Shown piece after piece: positions 16,546 through 25,485 of a DNA stretch of 64,000 nucleotides. The first letter of the stretch is position 1, and each line of letters opens with the position of its first letter. A program made the translations under genes and the position numbers. Source of the DNA: Bradyrhizobium jicamae (GTDB lineage Bacteria; Pseudomonadota; Alphaproteobacteria; Rhizobiales; Xanthobacteraceae); the NCBI RefSeq assembly GCF_018130695.1, contig NZ_JAFCJX010000024.1:1-64000 (forward strand), given 5' to 3'. The notes below the pieces were generated by a model. That model made no database searches, had not been told where the DNA came from, and saw only the letters and a program-made list of their open reading frames with translations.

Positions 16546-17921
16546 GACGGCCGTTTGCGCTTGTGGGCGAAGGGATTGGCCTTTTCGCGCAGCGTGATTC
16601 GGATCGGCGTGCCCGGCAGCTCGAATGTCTCGCGCAGCGAGTTGATGAGATAGCGCAGATAGGATTGCGGGATTGCGTCAGCGCGCGAGCAGAACAAGAC
16701 AAAACTCGGCGGCCGCGCCTTCACCTGGGTGATGTAATTGAGCTTAAGGCGGCGGCCGGACACCGCCGGCGGCGGATTGGCCTGGATCGCCTGCTCGAAC
16801 CAGCGGTTCAGCGCCGAGGTCGGCAGGCGCCGGTTCCAGAGCGCATAGGCCTCCTGGATCGCGGTCATCAGGCGGTCGATGCCCTCGCCCATCAGGCCGG
16901 AGACGGCGACGACGGGCGCGCCCTTGACCTGCGGCAGCCAGTGATCGGCATCGATGCGCAGCTGCGAGATCAGGTTCGGCTTGCGCTCGACGAGATCCCA
17001 CTTATTGACCGCAAGCACGATGGCGCGGCCCTCGCGCTCGATCAAATCGGCGATGCGCAGGTCCTGCTCCTCGAACTTGTTCTGCGCGTCCATCATCATC
17101 ACGACGACTTCGGCAAAGCGCACCGCGCGCAGCGCGTCCGCCACCGAGAGCTTTTCCAGCTTCTCCTCGATGCGCGAGCGGCGGCGCAGGCCTGCGGTAT
17201 CGAACACGCGGAATTGCCGGCCCTGCCAGGTGATCTCGACCGCGATGGAGTCGCGGGTGGTGCCGGCCTCGGGGCTGGTCAGCAGGCGCTCCTCGCCGAG
17301 CAGATGGTTGATCAGCGTCGACTTGCCGGCATTGGGCCGGCCGACGATGGCGACGCGGATCGGACGCTGGGCGGCCTCCTCCTCGGAGATCTCCTCGTCG
17401 TCGAGCTCTTCCTCATCGTCGACCGGCTCCGGCATCAGCGCGGCCAGTGCATCGTAGAGCTCGCCCATGCCCTCGCCGTGCTCGGCCGAGATCTGCACGG
17501 GATCGCCGAGCCCGAGCGCGTAGGATTCCATCGCGCCCAACTCGCCATGCTTGCCCTCGGCCTTGTTGGCGACCAGCACCACGGGCTTGTTGGCGCGGCG
17601 GGCGAAATCGGCGAAGGCGCGGTCGTTCGGCGTCAGGCCCATGCGAGCGTCGATCACGAACATCAGGGCATCCGCAAGCTCGATCGCGGTCTCGGTCTGC
17701 TCCTGCATCCGCGCGGTCAGCGAGCCCTTGGCGCCTTCGTCGAGGCCGGCGGTGTCGATGATGGTGAAGGCGAGATCGCCGAGCCTGGCTTGCCCCTCGC
17801 GGCGGTCGCGCGTGACGCCCGGCTCGTCATCGACGAGGGCGAGCTTTTGCCCGACCAGACGGTTGAACAGCGTCGACTTGCCGACATTGGGCCGGCCGAT
17901 GATGGCAATGGTGAAAGACAT
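16542..17921 (-). CDS. der: GTPase Der (EngA), ribosome assembly
   Basis: Der is an essential two-GTPase-domain protein that acts in 50S subunit maturation. The 459-residue product has G1 GRPNVGKSTLFN at residues 8-19 with the other G motifs of the first domain (DTAGL, NKAEG). An acidic linker around residues 165-180 (DDEEELDDEEISEEEA) follows. The second domain has GRPNAGKSTLIN, DTAGLR and NKWDL, and a C-terminal KH-like domain ends KRKRPS. Usual neighbours of der are a TPR protein and bamB; here the upstream gene is a small lipoprotein. The downstream gene is an MFS transporter that overlaps by four bases. Confidence 0.97.
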   Translation of the reverse strand: MSFTIAIIGRPNVGKSTLFNRLVGQKLALVDDEPGVTRDRREGQARLGDLAFTIIDTAGLDEGAKGSLTARMQEQTETAIELADALMFVIDARMGLTPNDRAFADFARRANKPVVLVANKAEGKHGELGAMESYALGLGDPVQISAEHGEGMGELYDALAALMPEPVDDEEELDDEEISEEEAAQRPIRVAIVGRPNAGKSTLINHLLGEERLLTSPEAGTTRDSIAVEITWQGRQFRVFDTAGLRRRSRIEEKLEKLSVADALRAVRFAEVVVMMMDAQNKFEEQDLRIADLIEREGRAIVLAVNKWDLVERKPNLISQLRIDADHWLPQVKGAPVVAVSGLMGEGIDRLMTAIQEAYALWNRRLPTSALNRWFEQAIQANPPPAVSGRRLKLNYITQVKARPPSFVLFCSRADAIPQSYLRYLINSLRETFELPGTPIRITLREKANPFAHKRKRPS

Positions 17922-18014
17922 GGATCATCCGGGCGCTACGCCGGCAGCGCGTGTCAAACGAATAGGTGCAACGACTACAGCAGGTGCGCCGGTCGAGGCA
18001 AACGAAGTGTATTT

Positions 18015-18160
18015 TCCCCTCTCCCCGTTCTTACGGGGAGAGGGTTAGGGTGAGGGGCTGTCTCCGCGAACCCAGCATGCAGTGAGTTCGTGGAGACTCC
18101 CCCTCACCCGGAATTCAAGCTGCGCTTGAATTCCGACCTCTCCCCGCGAGCGGGGCGAGG
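18015..18160. repeat. Long palindromic intergenic element (CCCCTCTCCCCG type)
   Basis: The arms CCCCTCTCCCCGTTCTTACG and GGGGAGAGG form a first hairpin. GGGTGAGGGGCTGTCTCC pairs with GGAGACTCCCCCTCACCC across the middle, and GAATTCAAGC-TGCG-CTTGAATTC and CCTCTCCCCGCGAGCGGGG fold to further hairpins. It occupies most of the gap between the lipoprotein stop (18172) and the der start (17921), so it may terminate or process that transcript. Confidence 0.8.
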
Positions 18161-18171
18161 TGAAGAGAAGG

Positions 18172-18741
18172 CTAGCGGGTAAACGAGCCGCTGGGCATCG
18201 GCGCCGGGAATGCCGACTGTTGCTGTTGCGTGGTCTGCGATTGCGCGGGCTGCTGAGCCTGTTGCGGATCGGGCGGCGGCGCCGTGGTGCGGCGGCGGAC
18301 GATCTTCTTCGGCTTCGGCTCCGGCGGCAACGCGGCGGGCGCGCCCTCCTCGGCGGCCGCGGCTTCGCCATCGGGAGCTGCCGCAGGATCGGCAGCGGGG
18401 GCTGCGGCGGTCGCGGCCGGCTTGCCCTTGCTCTTGGCGTTCTTCTTGCCCTTGGCGGGCTCCGGCGCCGGCGCGGCAGCGGCCGCATCGACCGGCGGCG
18501 GCTGATCGGCCTGATCCTGGCGGGCGCCCTTGTACAGATCCTTCGGCACGCCCTGCTCGAGGCCCGGCACGCCGTCGGGGAAGACAGGCTTGCGGTCGCC
18601 CGGCAGCTTCTTCTTGGTGTCCATGAAGTCGAGCAGGTCGCTCGGATCGAAATTGGCCATGCCGCCACCACCGCAGCCCGCCAGCACGCTGCAAAGCGCG
18701 AGGAGGACGGTGCCTGCGATCAGTCGTTGCGAGCGGCGCAT
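18172..18741 (-). CDS. Pro/Ala-rich lipoprotein between the TPR gene and der
   Basis: The 189-residue protein begins MRRSQRLIAG and has a lipobox LAGC near residue 22, so it should be a lipoprotein. After a short folded-looking stretch (DPSDLLDFMDTKKKLPGDRK) come about 120 low-complexity residues rich in Ala, Pro, Lys and Gln. They include a Lys-rich patch (KGKKNAKSKGK) and a Gln-rich end (QSQTTQQQQ). The gene sits where many alphaproteobacteria have the BamB propeller gene, between the YfgM-like TPR gene and der. It has none of the BamB repeats. It may be an outer-membrane assembly lipoprotein of another kind, but this is inference. Confidence 0.7.
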   Translation of the reverse strand: MRRSQRLIAGTVLLALCSVLAGCGGGGMANFDPSDLLDFMDTKKKLPGDRKPVFPDGVPGLEQGVPKDLYKGARQDQADQPPPVDAAAAAPAPEPAKGKKNAKSKGKPAATAAAPAADPAAAPDGEAAAAEEGAPAALPPEPKPKKIVRRRTTAPPPDPQQAQQPAQSQTTQQQQSAFPAPMPSGSFTR

Positions 18742-18776
18742 GGTCGATCTCTCACTCAAAACTCGGGGTCCCGCCA

Positions 18777-19430
18777 CTAACTCTTTGCGACCGGTGGCAG
18801 CAAAGCCTGCAAGGCTTCGGCACGCTGTCGGATGCCCGGCGGCGTATCGCCGTCATTGGCGATCACATCGAGCCACTGCCGCGCAGCCGTGGTGTCATTG
18901 GCCCGCCAGGCCGACAGCGCCAGCAATTCGCGCGCGGTGTGGCGGAAGGTCGAATCCTTCGCGGTCGCCGGCTCCAGCCGCTGCAGCATGTTCGGATAGG
19001 TCGTGGTTTCCATCAGCAGTTGCGCAGCGCGGACGCGCGCCAGATCCTGCTCGGGACCAGGGATGCTGCGATCGGCGGCGATTTCGTCATAGAGCTTGGC
19101 GGCTGCCTGCGCATCGCGCGTGGTGACCTCGCCGGCCAGCCTGAGCCGCGCCAGGATGCGGTAGCCGGACGGCGCCTTGGCGACGAGATCGGCAAAGGCG
19201 GCCTCCGCCTCGGCATGCTTGTTCTGCTCTGACAGTTCCGCCGCCCGGTCGAAGGCGGCGCCGGCCTCGGCGGCCTTCTTGGCCTCCAGATACTGATAGC
19301 CGCGCCAGCCACCGACGCCGGCGACGATCAAAACCGCCAGCGCGATGATCAAAATCGAGTACTTGTCCCACAGCTTCTTGAGCTGTTCGCGACGGACTTC
19401 CTCGTCGACTTCATCAAATAATTCAGACAC
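18777..19430 (-). CDS. YfgM-like TPR membrane protein
   Basis: The 217-residue protein has a cytoplasmic N terminus (MSELFDEVDEEVRREQLKKL), one membrane helix (about residues 26-44) and a periplasmic TPR region with repeated EAEAAFADL and AAKLYDEI motifs. It matches the YfgM/TPR_21 family. E. coli YfgM associates with the Sec translocon and periplasmic chaperones. It starts at ATG 19430 and ends 35 bases before the next lipoprotein start, in the usual order upstream of der. Confidence 0.85.
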   Translation of the reverse strand: MSELFDEVDEEVRREQLKKLWDKYSILIIALAVLIVAGVGGWRGYQYLEAKKAAEAGAAFDRAAELSEQNKHAEAEAAFADLVAKAPSGYRILARLRLAGEVTTRDAQAAAKLYDEIAADRSIPGPEQDLARVRAAQLLMETTTYPNMLQRLEPATAKDSTFRHTARELLALSAWRANDTTAARQWLDVIANDGDTPPGIRQRAEALQALLPPVAKS

Positions 19431-19588
19431 TTAAGCTTATCCCATCCCCTCAGGGCAAAGCGACTCGGGAGAGCTTCCGCTCGCTCCCGATCCCCACGTC
19501 GCGGCGGCGTTACCTTAACGATATGGCGGAGGCAAGGCAAAGCGAGGCGGATCAAAGCGTTAACGGTGGAAGGGCACCCCTCCACCCC

Positions 19589-21184
19589 TCAAGCTCCGGC
19601 CGTCAGGGTCTCCCGGAGCTGCCGCTTGATCACCTTGCCATTGGCGTTGCGGGGCAGCGGATCCGATGTCAGGGCCATGGTCTCCGGCACCTTGTAGTCG
19701 GAGAGCCGCTCGGCGCACCAGGCGCGTAGCGCCTCGGGCCCAACCTCGGCGCGGGTCACGATCACGGCGTGGACGCGCTCGCCGAGCACCGGGCACGGCT
19801 TTGCGATGATCGCGCTCTCGATCACGGCGGGATGGCCGGCCAACACCGACTCGACCTCGGCGGAATAGATCTTCAGGCCGCCGCGGTTGATCATGTCCTT
19901 CTGGCGGTCGAACACGCGGACGAAATTTTGCGCGTCGATCGAACCGAGATCGCCGGAGTGCCAGAAGCCGGCCGTAAAGCTCTCGGAGGTGGCCTTCGGA
20001 TTGTTCCAGTAGCCCCTGATGACGGAGGCACTGCGGATCCAGATCTCGCCGATCTCCCCGCGCGGCAGTTCGTGGCCATCGGGGCTCATCACGATGATCT
20101 CGGCGCCGGGACACGGCAGGCCGACGCTGTCGATGTGAGCGGCGGTCAGCTCGCCCGGCATGATGGTCGACGGCGACGTGGTCTCGGTCGCGCCGTAGCA
20201 ATTGGCGAGCTTCAGGCCGGGAATCTTGGCGTCGAGCTTTTCGATGGTCGCAACCGGCATCGGCGCGCCGCCAAAGCCGCCGATGCGCCAGCTCGACAGA
20301 TCGTAGCTGTCGAAATCCGGCTGCAAGAGACAGAGATTGTACATGGCCGGCACCATCACCGTGTAGGTGACGCGCTCGCGCGCGGCGAGCTTGAGGTATT
20401 CGCTCGCTTTGAACTCCGGCATGATGATCAGCGCGCCGGCGCAGCAGACCATGGCCGTGATGTTGGCGACGGCGCCGGTGACATGCGCGAGCGGGACAGC
20501 GGCGATCGAGCGATCGGCCTGCGTCAGGTTCAAGGCCGACACGAACACCATCGAGGAATGGATGATGTTGCAATGGGCGAGCATCGCGCCCTTCGGCCGC
20601 CCCGTGGTGCCCGAGGTGTAGAGGATCATCGCGGTATCCTCTTCGCTCACATCCGCAGGCGATGACGGCGGCGGATTGTCGAGGAGGCCAGCGAATTGCG
20701 AGGCGCTGTCGTCGCTGACGGAGATGCGATGCTTCAGCTCGGGGACGTCGGCTGCGTCGGGAATGCGCTCGGCCAGCGACGCCTCATGCACCAATAGCCT
20801 GGCGCCGCAGTCGCTCAACACATAGGCGATCTCGGGCTTCTGCTGGCGTGTCGAGAGCAGCACCGTGACCAGCCCGGCATGCGCGGCCCCGAAAAGGAAA
20901 AGCGGGAATTCGATGCGGTTGCCAAGCAGGATCGCGACGCGATCGCCGGGCTTGAGCCCGAGCTTGTGGAAGCCCGCCGCCAGTTTCGCCGATTGCTGCG
21001 CGACCTGTCGCCAGGTCAGCCGCACCTCGCCGCAGACCAGAGCCTCGCCATCGGGATTTTGCGCGGCCGCCGCTGATATCATCGCCCAGAGGCTGTTCGG
21101 ACGTTCGCAGAACGCCGGGACGACGCGGTCGCCGAAGCGCGGCTCGAGCCGCATTGGAGGAATTGCGTGCTGCGACCAGTCCAT
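19589..21184 (-). CDS. Acyl-CoA synthetase (AMP-forming, class I adenylate-forming)
   Basis: The 531-residue enzyme should activate a carboxylic acid through an acyl-AMP. The motifs are P-loop YTSGTTGRPKGAML, NCYGATETTS, GYWNNPKAT, HSGDLGSID, hinge DRQKDMINRGGLKIYSAEVE and the C-terminal catalytic lysine in NANGKVIKRQL. The N-terminal substrate region does not tell the chain length. ATG 21184 is used because homologues start at MDW; GTG 21196 would add four residues. It is separate from the TPR gene (158-base gap), and NnrU lies upstream with 37 bases between. Confidence 0.9.
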   Translation of the reverse strand: MDWSQHAIPPMRLEPRFGDRVVPAFCERPNSLWAMISAAAAQNPDGEALVCGEVRLTWRQVAQQSAKLAAGFHKLGLKPGDRVAILLGNRIEFPLFLFGAAHAGLVTVLLSTRQQKPEIAYVLSDCGARLLVHEASLAERIPDAADVPELKHRISVSDDSASQFAGLLDNPPPSSPADVSEEDTAMILYTSGTTGRPKGAMLAHCNIIHSSMVFVSALNLTQADRSIAAVPLAHVTGAVANITAMVCCAGALIIMPEFKASEYLKLAARERVTYTVMVPAMYNLCLLQPDFDSYDLSSWRIGGFGGAPMPVATIEKLDAKIPGLKLANCYGATETTSPSTIMPGELTAAHIDSVGLPCPGAEIIVMSPDGHELPRGEIGEIWIRSASVIRGYWNNPKATSESFTAGFWHSGDLGSIDAQNFVRVFDRQKDMINRGGLKIYSAEVESVLAGHPAVIESAIIAKPCPVLGERVHAVIVTRAEVGPEALRAWCAERLSDYKVPETMALTSDPLPRNANGKVIKRQLRETLTAGA

Positions 21185-21221
21185 CAGGTTTTCCACCCTT
21201 GTTGTTCGTTCTTGCGGCAGC

Positions 21222-21800
21222 TTAGACCACGGGCACCCCGATCACCACCGGATGGAAGGCAAAGGCCAGCGCCAGATAGGCGATGACACCGACCGCGACC
21301 GCGATCAGGTCATTGGTCGGACCACCGACCGGGATCGGCGGCGCGCCCGCGTCCGAGCGGCGCTTCAGCGAGATGCGGTCGAACACCGCCCAGGCCAGGA
21401 ACGAGCCGAACAGGATGATCGAGCCGAGATCGCCGTTCGCGAGCAGATGCGCCGCCGCCCACAATTTGATGCCGGCCAGCATCGGATGCTTCAGCGTCGC
21501 GTAGATGCGGCCACGCAGATAGGACGCCACGACGAGGATCACGGCCGGCAGCATCAGCGCCACCGTGATGTGCTTCATCGCGACAGGCGGCTCCCAGACC
21601 GGGATCATGCCGGCGGCGCGGTAGCTGCCAAAACCCCAGATGATCAGCACGAGGCCCGCGACCGAGGCCAGCGAATAGCCGATCTTGTAGCCGCCCTCGC
21701 CCAATGATTTGACGAAAGCGCCCCGCAGCTCGCGCTGGGTGGTCAGCGTGTGGACGCCGAGGAAGAGGATCAAGCCCAGGATCATCACCAGCAGTCCCAC
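21222..21800 (-). CDS. NnrU family membrane protein
   Basis: The 192-residue protein has about five membrane helices and the NnrU signature KHPMLAGIKLWAAAHLLANG in the middle (residues about 104-123). NnrU proteins were first found with denitrification genes, and some relatives (isoprenylcysteine methyltransferase-like fold) are membrane enzymes. Nothing here points to denitrification, so no substrate is assigned. It starts at ATG 21800 and runs in the same direction as the acyl-CoA synthetase, 37 bases downstream. Confidence 0.85.
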   Translation of the reverse strand: MGLLVMILGLILFLGVHTLTTQRELRGAFVKSLGEGGYKIGYSLASVAGLVLIIWGFGSYRAAGMIPVWEPPVAMKHITVALMLPAVILVVASYLRGRIYATLKHPMLAGIKLWAAAHLLANGDLGSIILFGSFLAWAVFDRISLKRRSDAGAPPIPVGGPTNDLIAVAVGVIAYLALAFAFHPVVIGVPVV

Positions 21801-21868
21801 GATGTCCCTCCCTTGGTGCTGCCATCTGCTCTCTCGGGTATCATTTTCACCCCACGCGAGGCAATGCG

Positions 21869-22477
21869 TCAGGGCTTCACCGCCTGCTTGCCGAGCTCGC
21901 GATTGTCGACATAGCGGATCGCAATCGGCCGCCCCGCCAGCGCGCCGCCGAGGCCTTTGGTGAACTTCAGCGGCAGGCAGGCCTTCAGCGAAGCATTGAT
22001 CGCGTCAAGATAGGTCGTGCGGGTGTCGGCCGGGATGCCCTTGGTCGCAAACGTCACCTGCGGCGTTGCGATCATCTCGCCCGTGCGCTTGAAGCTGAAG
22101 CGCACCGACATCTGCATGCCCTCGCGCGCGGTGTCGGCCGCGGGCGGTGACCAGCAGGCGCGCAACGCGGCGAAGAGATCGCCGATGGTATCGAGGTCAT
22201 GGTCGGGCTTCTGATATTTTGCGGCCTGGTCCTGCGGCGGCACGGTCAGGATCGTCAACTGCAAATTCTGGCCGTAGGGATAGTTGATCTCGGGAAAGCA
22301 CGGCCACGGGTCATAGATGCCGCAGACCGTGGGTGTGCACGGCTCGTAATCGAGCACGCTGCAGGGCGTGTGCGCGAAGGGCACCGGGTTGGTGCGGTCG
22401 CGCTGGGCGAACGCGGGCGACGCGGCCGCAGCGGCGCCGCACAGGACAATCAGGCTGGTCAGGATATGCCGGCGCAT
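21869..22477 (-). CDS. Secreted protein with TonB/TolA C-terminal-like half
   Basis: The 202-residue protein has a signal peptide ending AFA-QR. The N-terminal mature half is Cys/Pro-rich (HTPCSVLDYEPCTPTVCGIY). The C-terminal half contains LRACWSPP, MSVRFSFKRTGEM and LKACLPLKF, a pattern like the TonB/TolA C-terminal domain in which W-x-PP opens the fold. The exact function is unknown. The three close cysteines may form disulfides. The gene runs in the same direction as the NnrU gene, 68 bases upstream of it. Confidence 0.65.
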   Translation of the reverse strand: MRRHILTSLIVLCGAAAAASPAFAQRDRTNPVPFAHTPCSVLDYEPCTPTVCGIYDPWPCFPEINYPYGQNLQLTILTVPPQDQAAKYQKPDHDLDTIGDLFAALRACWSPPAADTAREGMQMSVRFSFKRTGEMIATPQVTFATKGIPADTRTTYLDAINASLKACLPLKFTKGLGGALAGRPIAIRYVDNRELGKQAVKP

Positions 22478-22586
22478 GAAGGGCCTTCCGTGATCCCCTG
22501 TAGATGCGCCAGCCGATGCGCCGGTTCAAGCGGCCGGCACTTCACGTCTCCGCGTTAAGGCGGCACAACCAAGCCACACGAAAGGT

Positions 22587-22686
22587 GTCATCGCCCGATT
22601 TAATCGGGCGACCCAGTATTCCAGAGGCGGCGGTGATTGAGCCGATAGGCCGCGGCGTACTGGGTCCCCGCTTTCGCGGGGATGAC
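22587..22686. repeat. REP/BIME-like element, second copy with a changed arm
   Basis: The left arm GTCATCGCCCGATTTAATCG then GGCGACCCAGTA and the right arm TACTGGGTCCCCGCTTTCGC then GGGGATGAC share the ends GTCATC and CCCAGTA in inverted orientation. The left stem is GCCCGATTTAATCGGGC instead of CCCCGC...GCGGGG. Each arm keeps its own hairpin. It lies upstream of the 21869-22477 gene, ending 27 bases before the prfC stop codon. Confidence 0.8.
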
Positions 22687-22712
22687 ACCGGTAGTTGGGA
22701 AGCGGCCTGCCC

Positions 22713-24332
22713 CTACGCCTTCTTCTTCACATCCTTGACGTTGGAGAAGGTGATGCCCTCGGCGCGCTCGCGGGTGTAACCGAGATAGAACTCGTTCTTG
22801 GCCATGAAGACGGGGTCGCCGTCGACGTCGTCGGCGATGCCGGAATTGTTGGCGGAGATGAAAGCTTCCAGCGCCTTCTTGTCGTCGGCGGAAATCCAGC
22901 GCGCCAGCGAGAATTCGCTGATCTCGAATTCGACCGGGAGCGAATATTCGGCATCGAGCCGCGCCTTCAGCACGTCGAGCTGCAGCGGGCCGACCACACC
23001 GACCAGCGCGGGGGCACCGTCGCGCGGGCGGAACACCTGCACGACGCCCTCTTCCGACATCTGCTGCAGCGCTTCCTTCAGCTTCTTCGCCTTCATCGCG
23101 TCGGTCAGGCGGACGCGGCGGACGATTTCAGGCGCGAAGCTGGGAACACCGACGAAGGTCAGGTCCTCGCCCTCGGTCAGCGTATCGCCGATCCTTAAGG
23201 TGCCGTGATTGGGAATGCCGACGACATCGCCGGCAAAGGCCTCGTCGGCGACCGAGCGATCCTGGGCGAAGAAGAATTGCGGGCTCGACAGGCTCATGTT
23301 CTTGCCGGTTCGTACCAGCTTGGCCTTCATGCCGCGGCTGAGCTTGCCGGAGCAGAGCCGCGCGAAGGCGATGCGGTCGCGGTGGTTCGGATCCATGTTG
23401 GCCTGGATCTTGAACACGAAGGCGCTCATCCGCGGTTCGGCGGCCTCGACCTTGCGCAGGTTGGACTCCTGCGCGCGCGGGGCCGGCGCGAATTTGCCGA
23501 GGCCTTCGAGCAAATCGCCGACACCGAAGTTGCGCAGCGCGCTGCCGAAATAGACCGGCGTCAGGTGGCCCTCTCTGAAAGCCTCGAGCTCGAACGGCTT
23601 GCAGGCTTCCGAGGCCAGCGCGAGCTCGTCCTTGACCTCGGCGACGTCGAGATTGGGATTGCGCTTGCCGAGATCGGCGATGTCGATCTGCTCGGTGGCG
23701 CCGGTCTTGGCGCCGCCGCCTTCGAGCAGCCGCACGCCGCCATTGACGACGTCATAGGTGCCGAGGAAGTCGCGGCCGCGGCCGACCGGCCAGGTCATCG
23801 GCGTGGTGTCGAGCGCCAGCGTCTTCTCGATCTCGTCCAGGAGATCGAAGGTGTCGCGGCTCTCGCGGTCCATCTTGTTGATGAAGGTGATGATCGGGAT
23901 GTCGCGCAGGCGGCAGACCTCGAACAGTTTTCGCGTCCGCGCCTCGATGCCCTTGGCGGCGTCGATCACCATCACCGCGGAGTCGACCGCGGTCAGCGTG
24001 CGATAGGTGTCTTCCGAAAAGTCCTCGTGGCCCGGCGTATCCAGCAGGTTGAACACGAGGTCGTTGAACTCGAAGGTCATCACCGAAGTGACGACCGAGA
24101 TGCCGCGCTCGCGCTCGATCTTCATCCAGTCCGAGCGGGTGTTGCGCCGCTCGCCCTTGGCCTTGACCTGACCGGCCAGATTGATGGCGCCGCCGAACAG
24201 CAGCAGCTTTTCGGTCAGCGTGGTCTTGCCGGCGTCCGGATGCGAGATGATCGCAAACGTGCGGCGCCGCGCCACTTCCTCTGACAGTGGCGAGCGGGAC
24301 GGCGATTCGGCAGAAGCGGCAATGTCGGACAT
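22713..24332 (-). CDS. prfC: Peptide chain release factor 3
   Basis: RF3 is a translational GTPase that recycles RF1/RF2 after termination. The 539-residue product has the G-domain motifs SHPDAGKTTLTEK (G1), RGISVVTSV (G2), DTPGHEDFSEDT (G3) and NKMD (G4), with domains II and III following (KPFELEAFREGHLTPVYFGS, FKIQANMDPNHRDRIAFARL). ATG 24332 fits the usual N terminus just before the G domain; an upstream TTG at 24368 lacks support. Its C-terminal end lies 27 bases from a REP-like repeat, and a palindromic element separates it from pit. Confidence 0.96.
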   Translation of the reverse strand: MSDIAASAESPSRSPLSEEVARRRTFAIISHPDAGKTTLTEKLLLFGGAINLAGQVKAKGERRNTRSDWMKIERERGISVVTSVMTFEFNDLVFNLLDTPGHEDFSEDTYRTLTAVDSAVMVIDAAKGIEARTRKLFEVCRLRDIPIITFINKMDRESRDTFDLLDEIEKTLALDTTPMTWPVGRGRDFLGTYDVVNGGVRLLEGGGAKTGATEQIDIADLGKRNPNLDVAEVKDELALASEACKPFELEAFREGHLTPVYFGSALRNFGVGDLLEGLGKFAPAPRAQESNLRKVEAAEPRMSAFVFKIQANMDPNHRDRIAFARLCSGKLSRGMKAKLVRTGKNMSLSSPQFFFAQDRSVADEAFAGDVVGIPNHGTLRIGDTLTEGEDLTFVGVPSFAPEIVRRVRLTDAMKAKKLKEALQQMSEEGVVQVFRPRDGAPALVGVVGPLQLDVLKARLDAEYSLPVEFEISEFSLARWISADDKKALEAFISANNSGIADDVDGDPVFMAKNEFYLGYTRERAEGITFSNVKDVKKKA

Positions 24333-24421
24333 GGCGCAGCGTTTGGCAGGGAATTTTGGCGCAATCAAGCGGGATCAATACCGGCGATATGGGGATTTTC
24401 GCCCATTTTGCCTCTTTTTCC

Positions 24422-24469
24422 GGGCATGATCTCTTCGGAAAACCGGTCCCCACTTTTCCGGATCATGCC
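24422..24469. repeat. CATGATCCGG palindromic element, copy 1
   Basis: GGGCATGATC then TCTTCGGAAAACCGG at the left pairs with CACTTTTCCGGATCATGCC at the right. The right end reaches base 24469, which is the last base of the pit stop codon read on the minus strand. Other copies are at 26287-26372 and 48413-48490. Confidence 0.8.
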
Positions 24470-25473
24470 TACCGCAGGATCAGCACCGCCCAATAGGTCG
24501 CGGCCGCCACCGCAGCCGAGGCCGGGATGGTGATCACCCAGGCGTAGACGATCGAGCTGGCCACATTCCAGCGCACCGCCGAGAGCCGCCGCGCGGCGCC
24601 GACGCCGACGATCGCGCCGGTGATGGTGTGGGTGGTCGAGACGGGAACCCCGAGATAGGTCGCGATGAACAGCGTCGCGGCGCCGCCGGTCTCGGCGCAA
24701 AAGCCCTGCATCGGCGTCAGCTTGGTGATCCGCAGGCCCATGGTGCGGACGATCCGCCAGCCGCCCATCAGCGTGCCCAGCGCCATCGCGGTCTGGCAGG
24801 CCATCACCACCCAGAACGGGATCTCGAACTTCTCGCCGATATGACCCTGCGAGTAGAGCAGCACCGCGATGATGCCCATGGTCTTCTGCGCGTCGTTGCC
24901 GCCATGGCCGAGCGAATAGAGCGAGGCAGAGACGAATTGCAGGATGCGGAAGGCGCGATCCACGGCAAAGGGCGTCGAGCGCACCGACAGCCAGGACACG
25001 ACCGCGACCAGCACCAGCGCCAGCAGGAAGCCGACCGCCGGCGACAGCACGATCGCGAGCAGCGTCTTGGTCAGCCCGCTCCACACCGCGGCCGAAATGC
25101 CGGCCTTGGCCATGCCGGCGCCGACCAGGCCGCCGATCAGTGCATGCGAGCTCGATGAGGGAATGCCGAGCCCCCAGGTGATCAGATTCCAGACGATGGC
25201 GCCGACCAGGGCCGCAAAGATCACGGTGGCGTCGACCACGCTCGGCTCGATGATGCCGGTGCCGATGGTGTTGGCGACATGCAGGCCGAACACCGCAAAC
25301 GCAACGAAGTTGAAGAACGCCGCCCAGAACACCGCATATTGCGGCCGCAGCACGCGGGTCGAGACGATGGTCGCGATCGAGTTCGCGGCGTCGTGCAGGC
25401 CGTTCAGGAAGTCGAACAGCAGCGCGACGCCAATCAGGATGACCAGTACGGGAAGACCCAGCGTGGCGTCCAC
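24469..25473 (-). CDS. pit: Low-affinity inorganic phosphate transporter (Pit family)
   Basis: The 334-residue membrane protein has about ten helices and the two Pit/PNaS signatures: FDFLNGLHDAANSIATIVST near the N terminus and SLYSLGHGGNDAQKTMGII in the C-terminal half. It moves inorganic phosphate with protons or as metal-phosphate. It lies 12 bases after the DUF47 gene, in the order known from Sinorhizobium meliloti as orfA-pit. The PHO box at 26170-26187 lies upstream of the pair. Confidence 0.95.
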   Translation of the reverse strand: MDATLGLPVLVILIGVALLFDFLNGLHDAANSIATIVSTRVLRPQYAVFWAAFFNFVAFAVFGLHVANTIGTGIIEPSVVDATVIFAALVGAIVWNLITWGLGIPSSSSHALIGGLVGAGMAKAGISAAVWSGLTKTLLAIVLSPAVGFLLALVLVAVVSWLSVRSTPFAVDRAFRILQFVSASLYSLGHGGNDAQKTMGIIAVLLYSQGHIGEKFEIPFWVVMACQTAMALGTLMGGWRIVRTMGLRITKLTPMQGFCAETGGAATLFIATYLGVPVSTTHTITGAIVGVGAARRLSAVRWNVASSIVYAWVITIPASAAVAAATYWAVLILR

Positions 25474-25485
25474 GTGATGCCCCGC

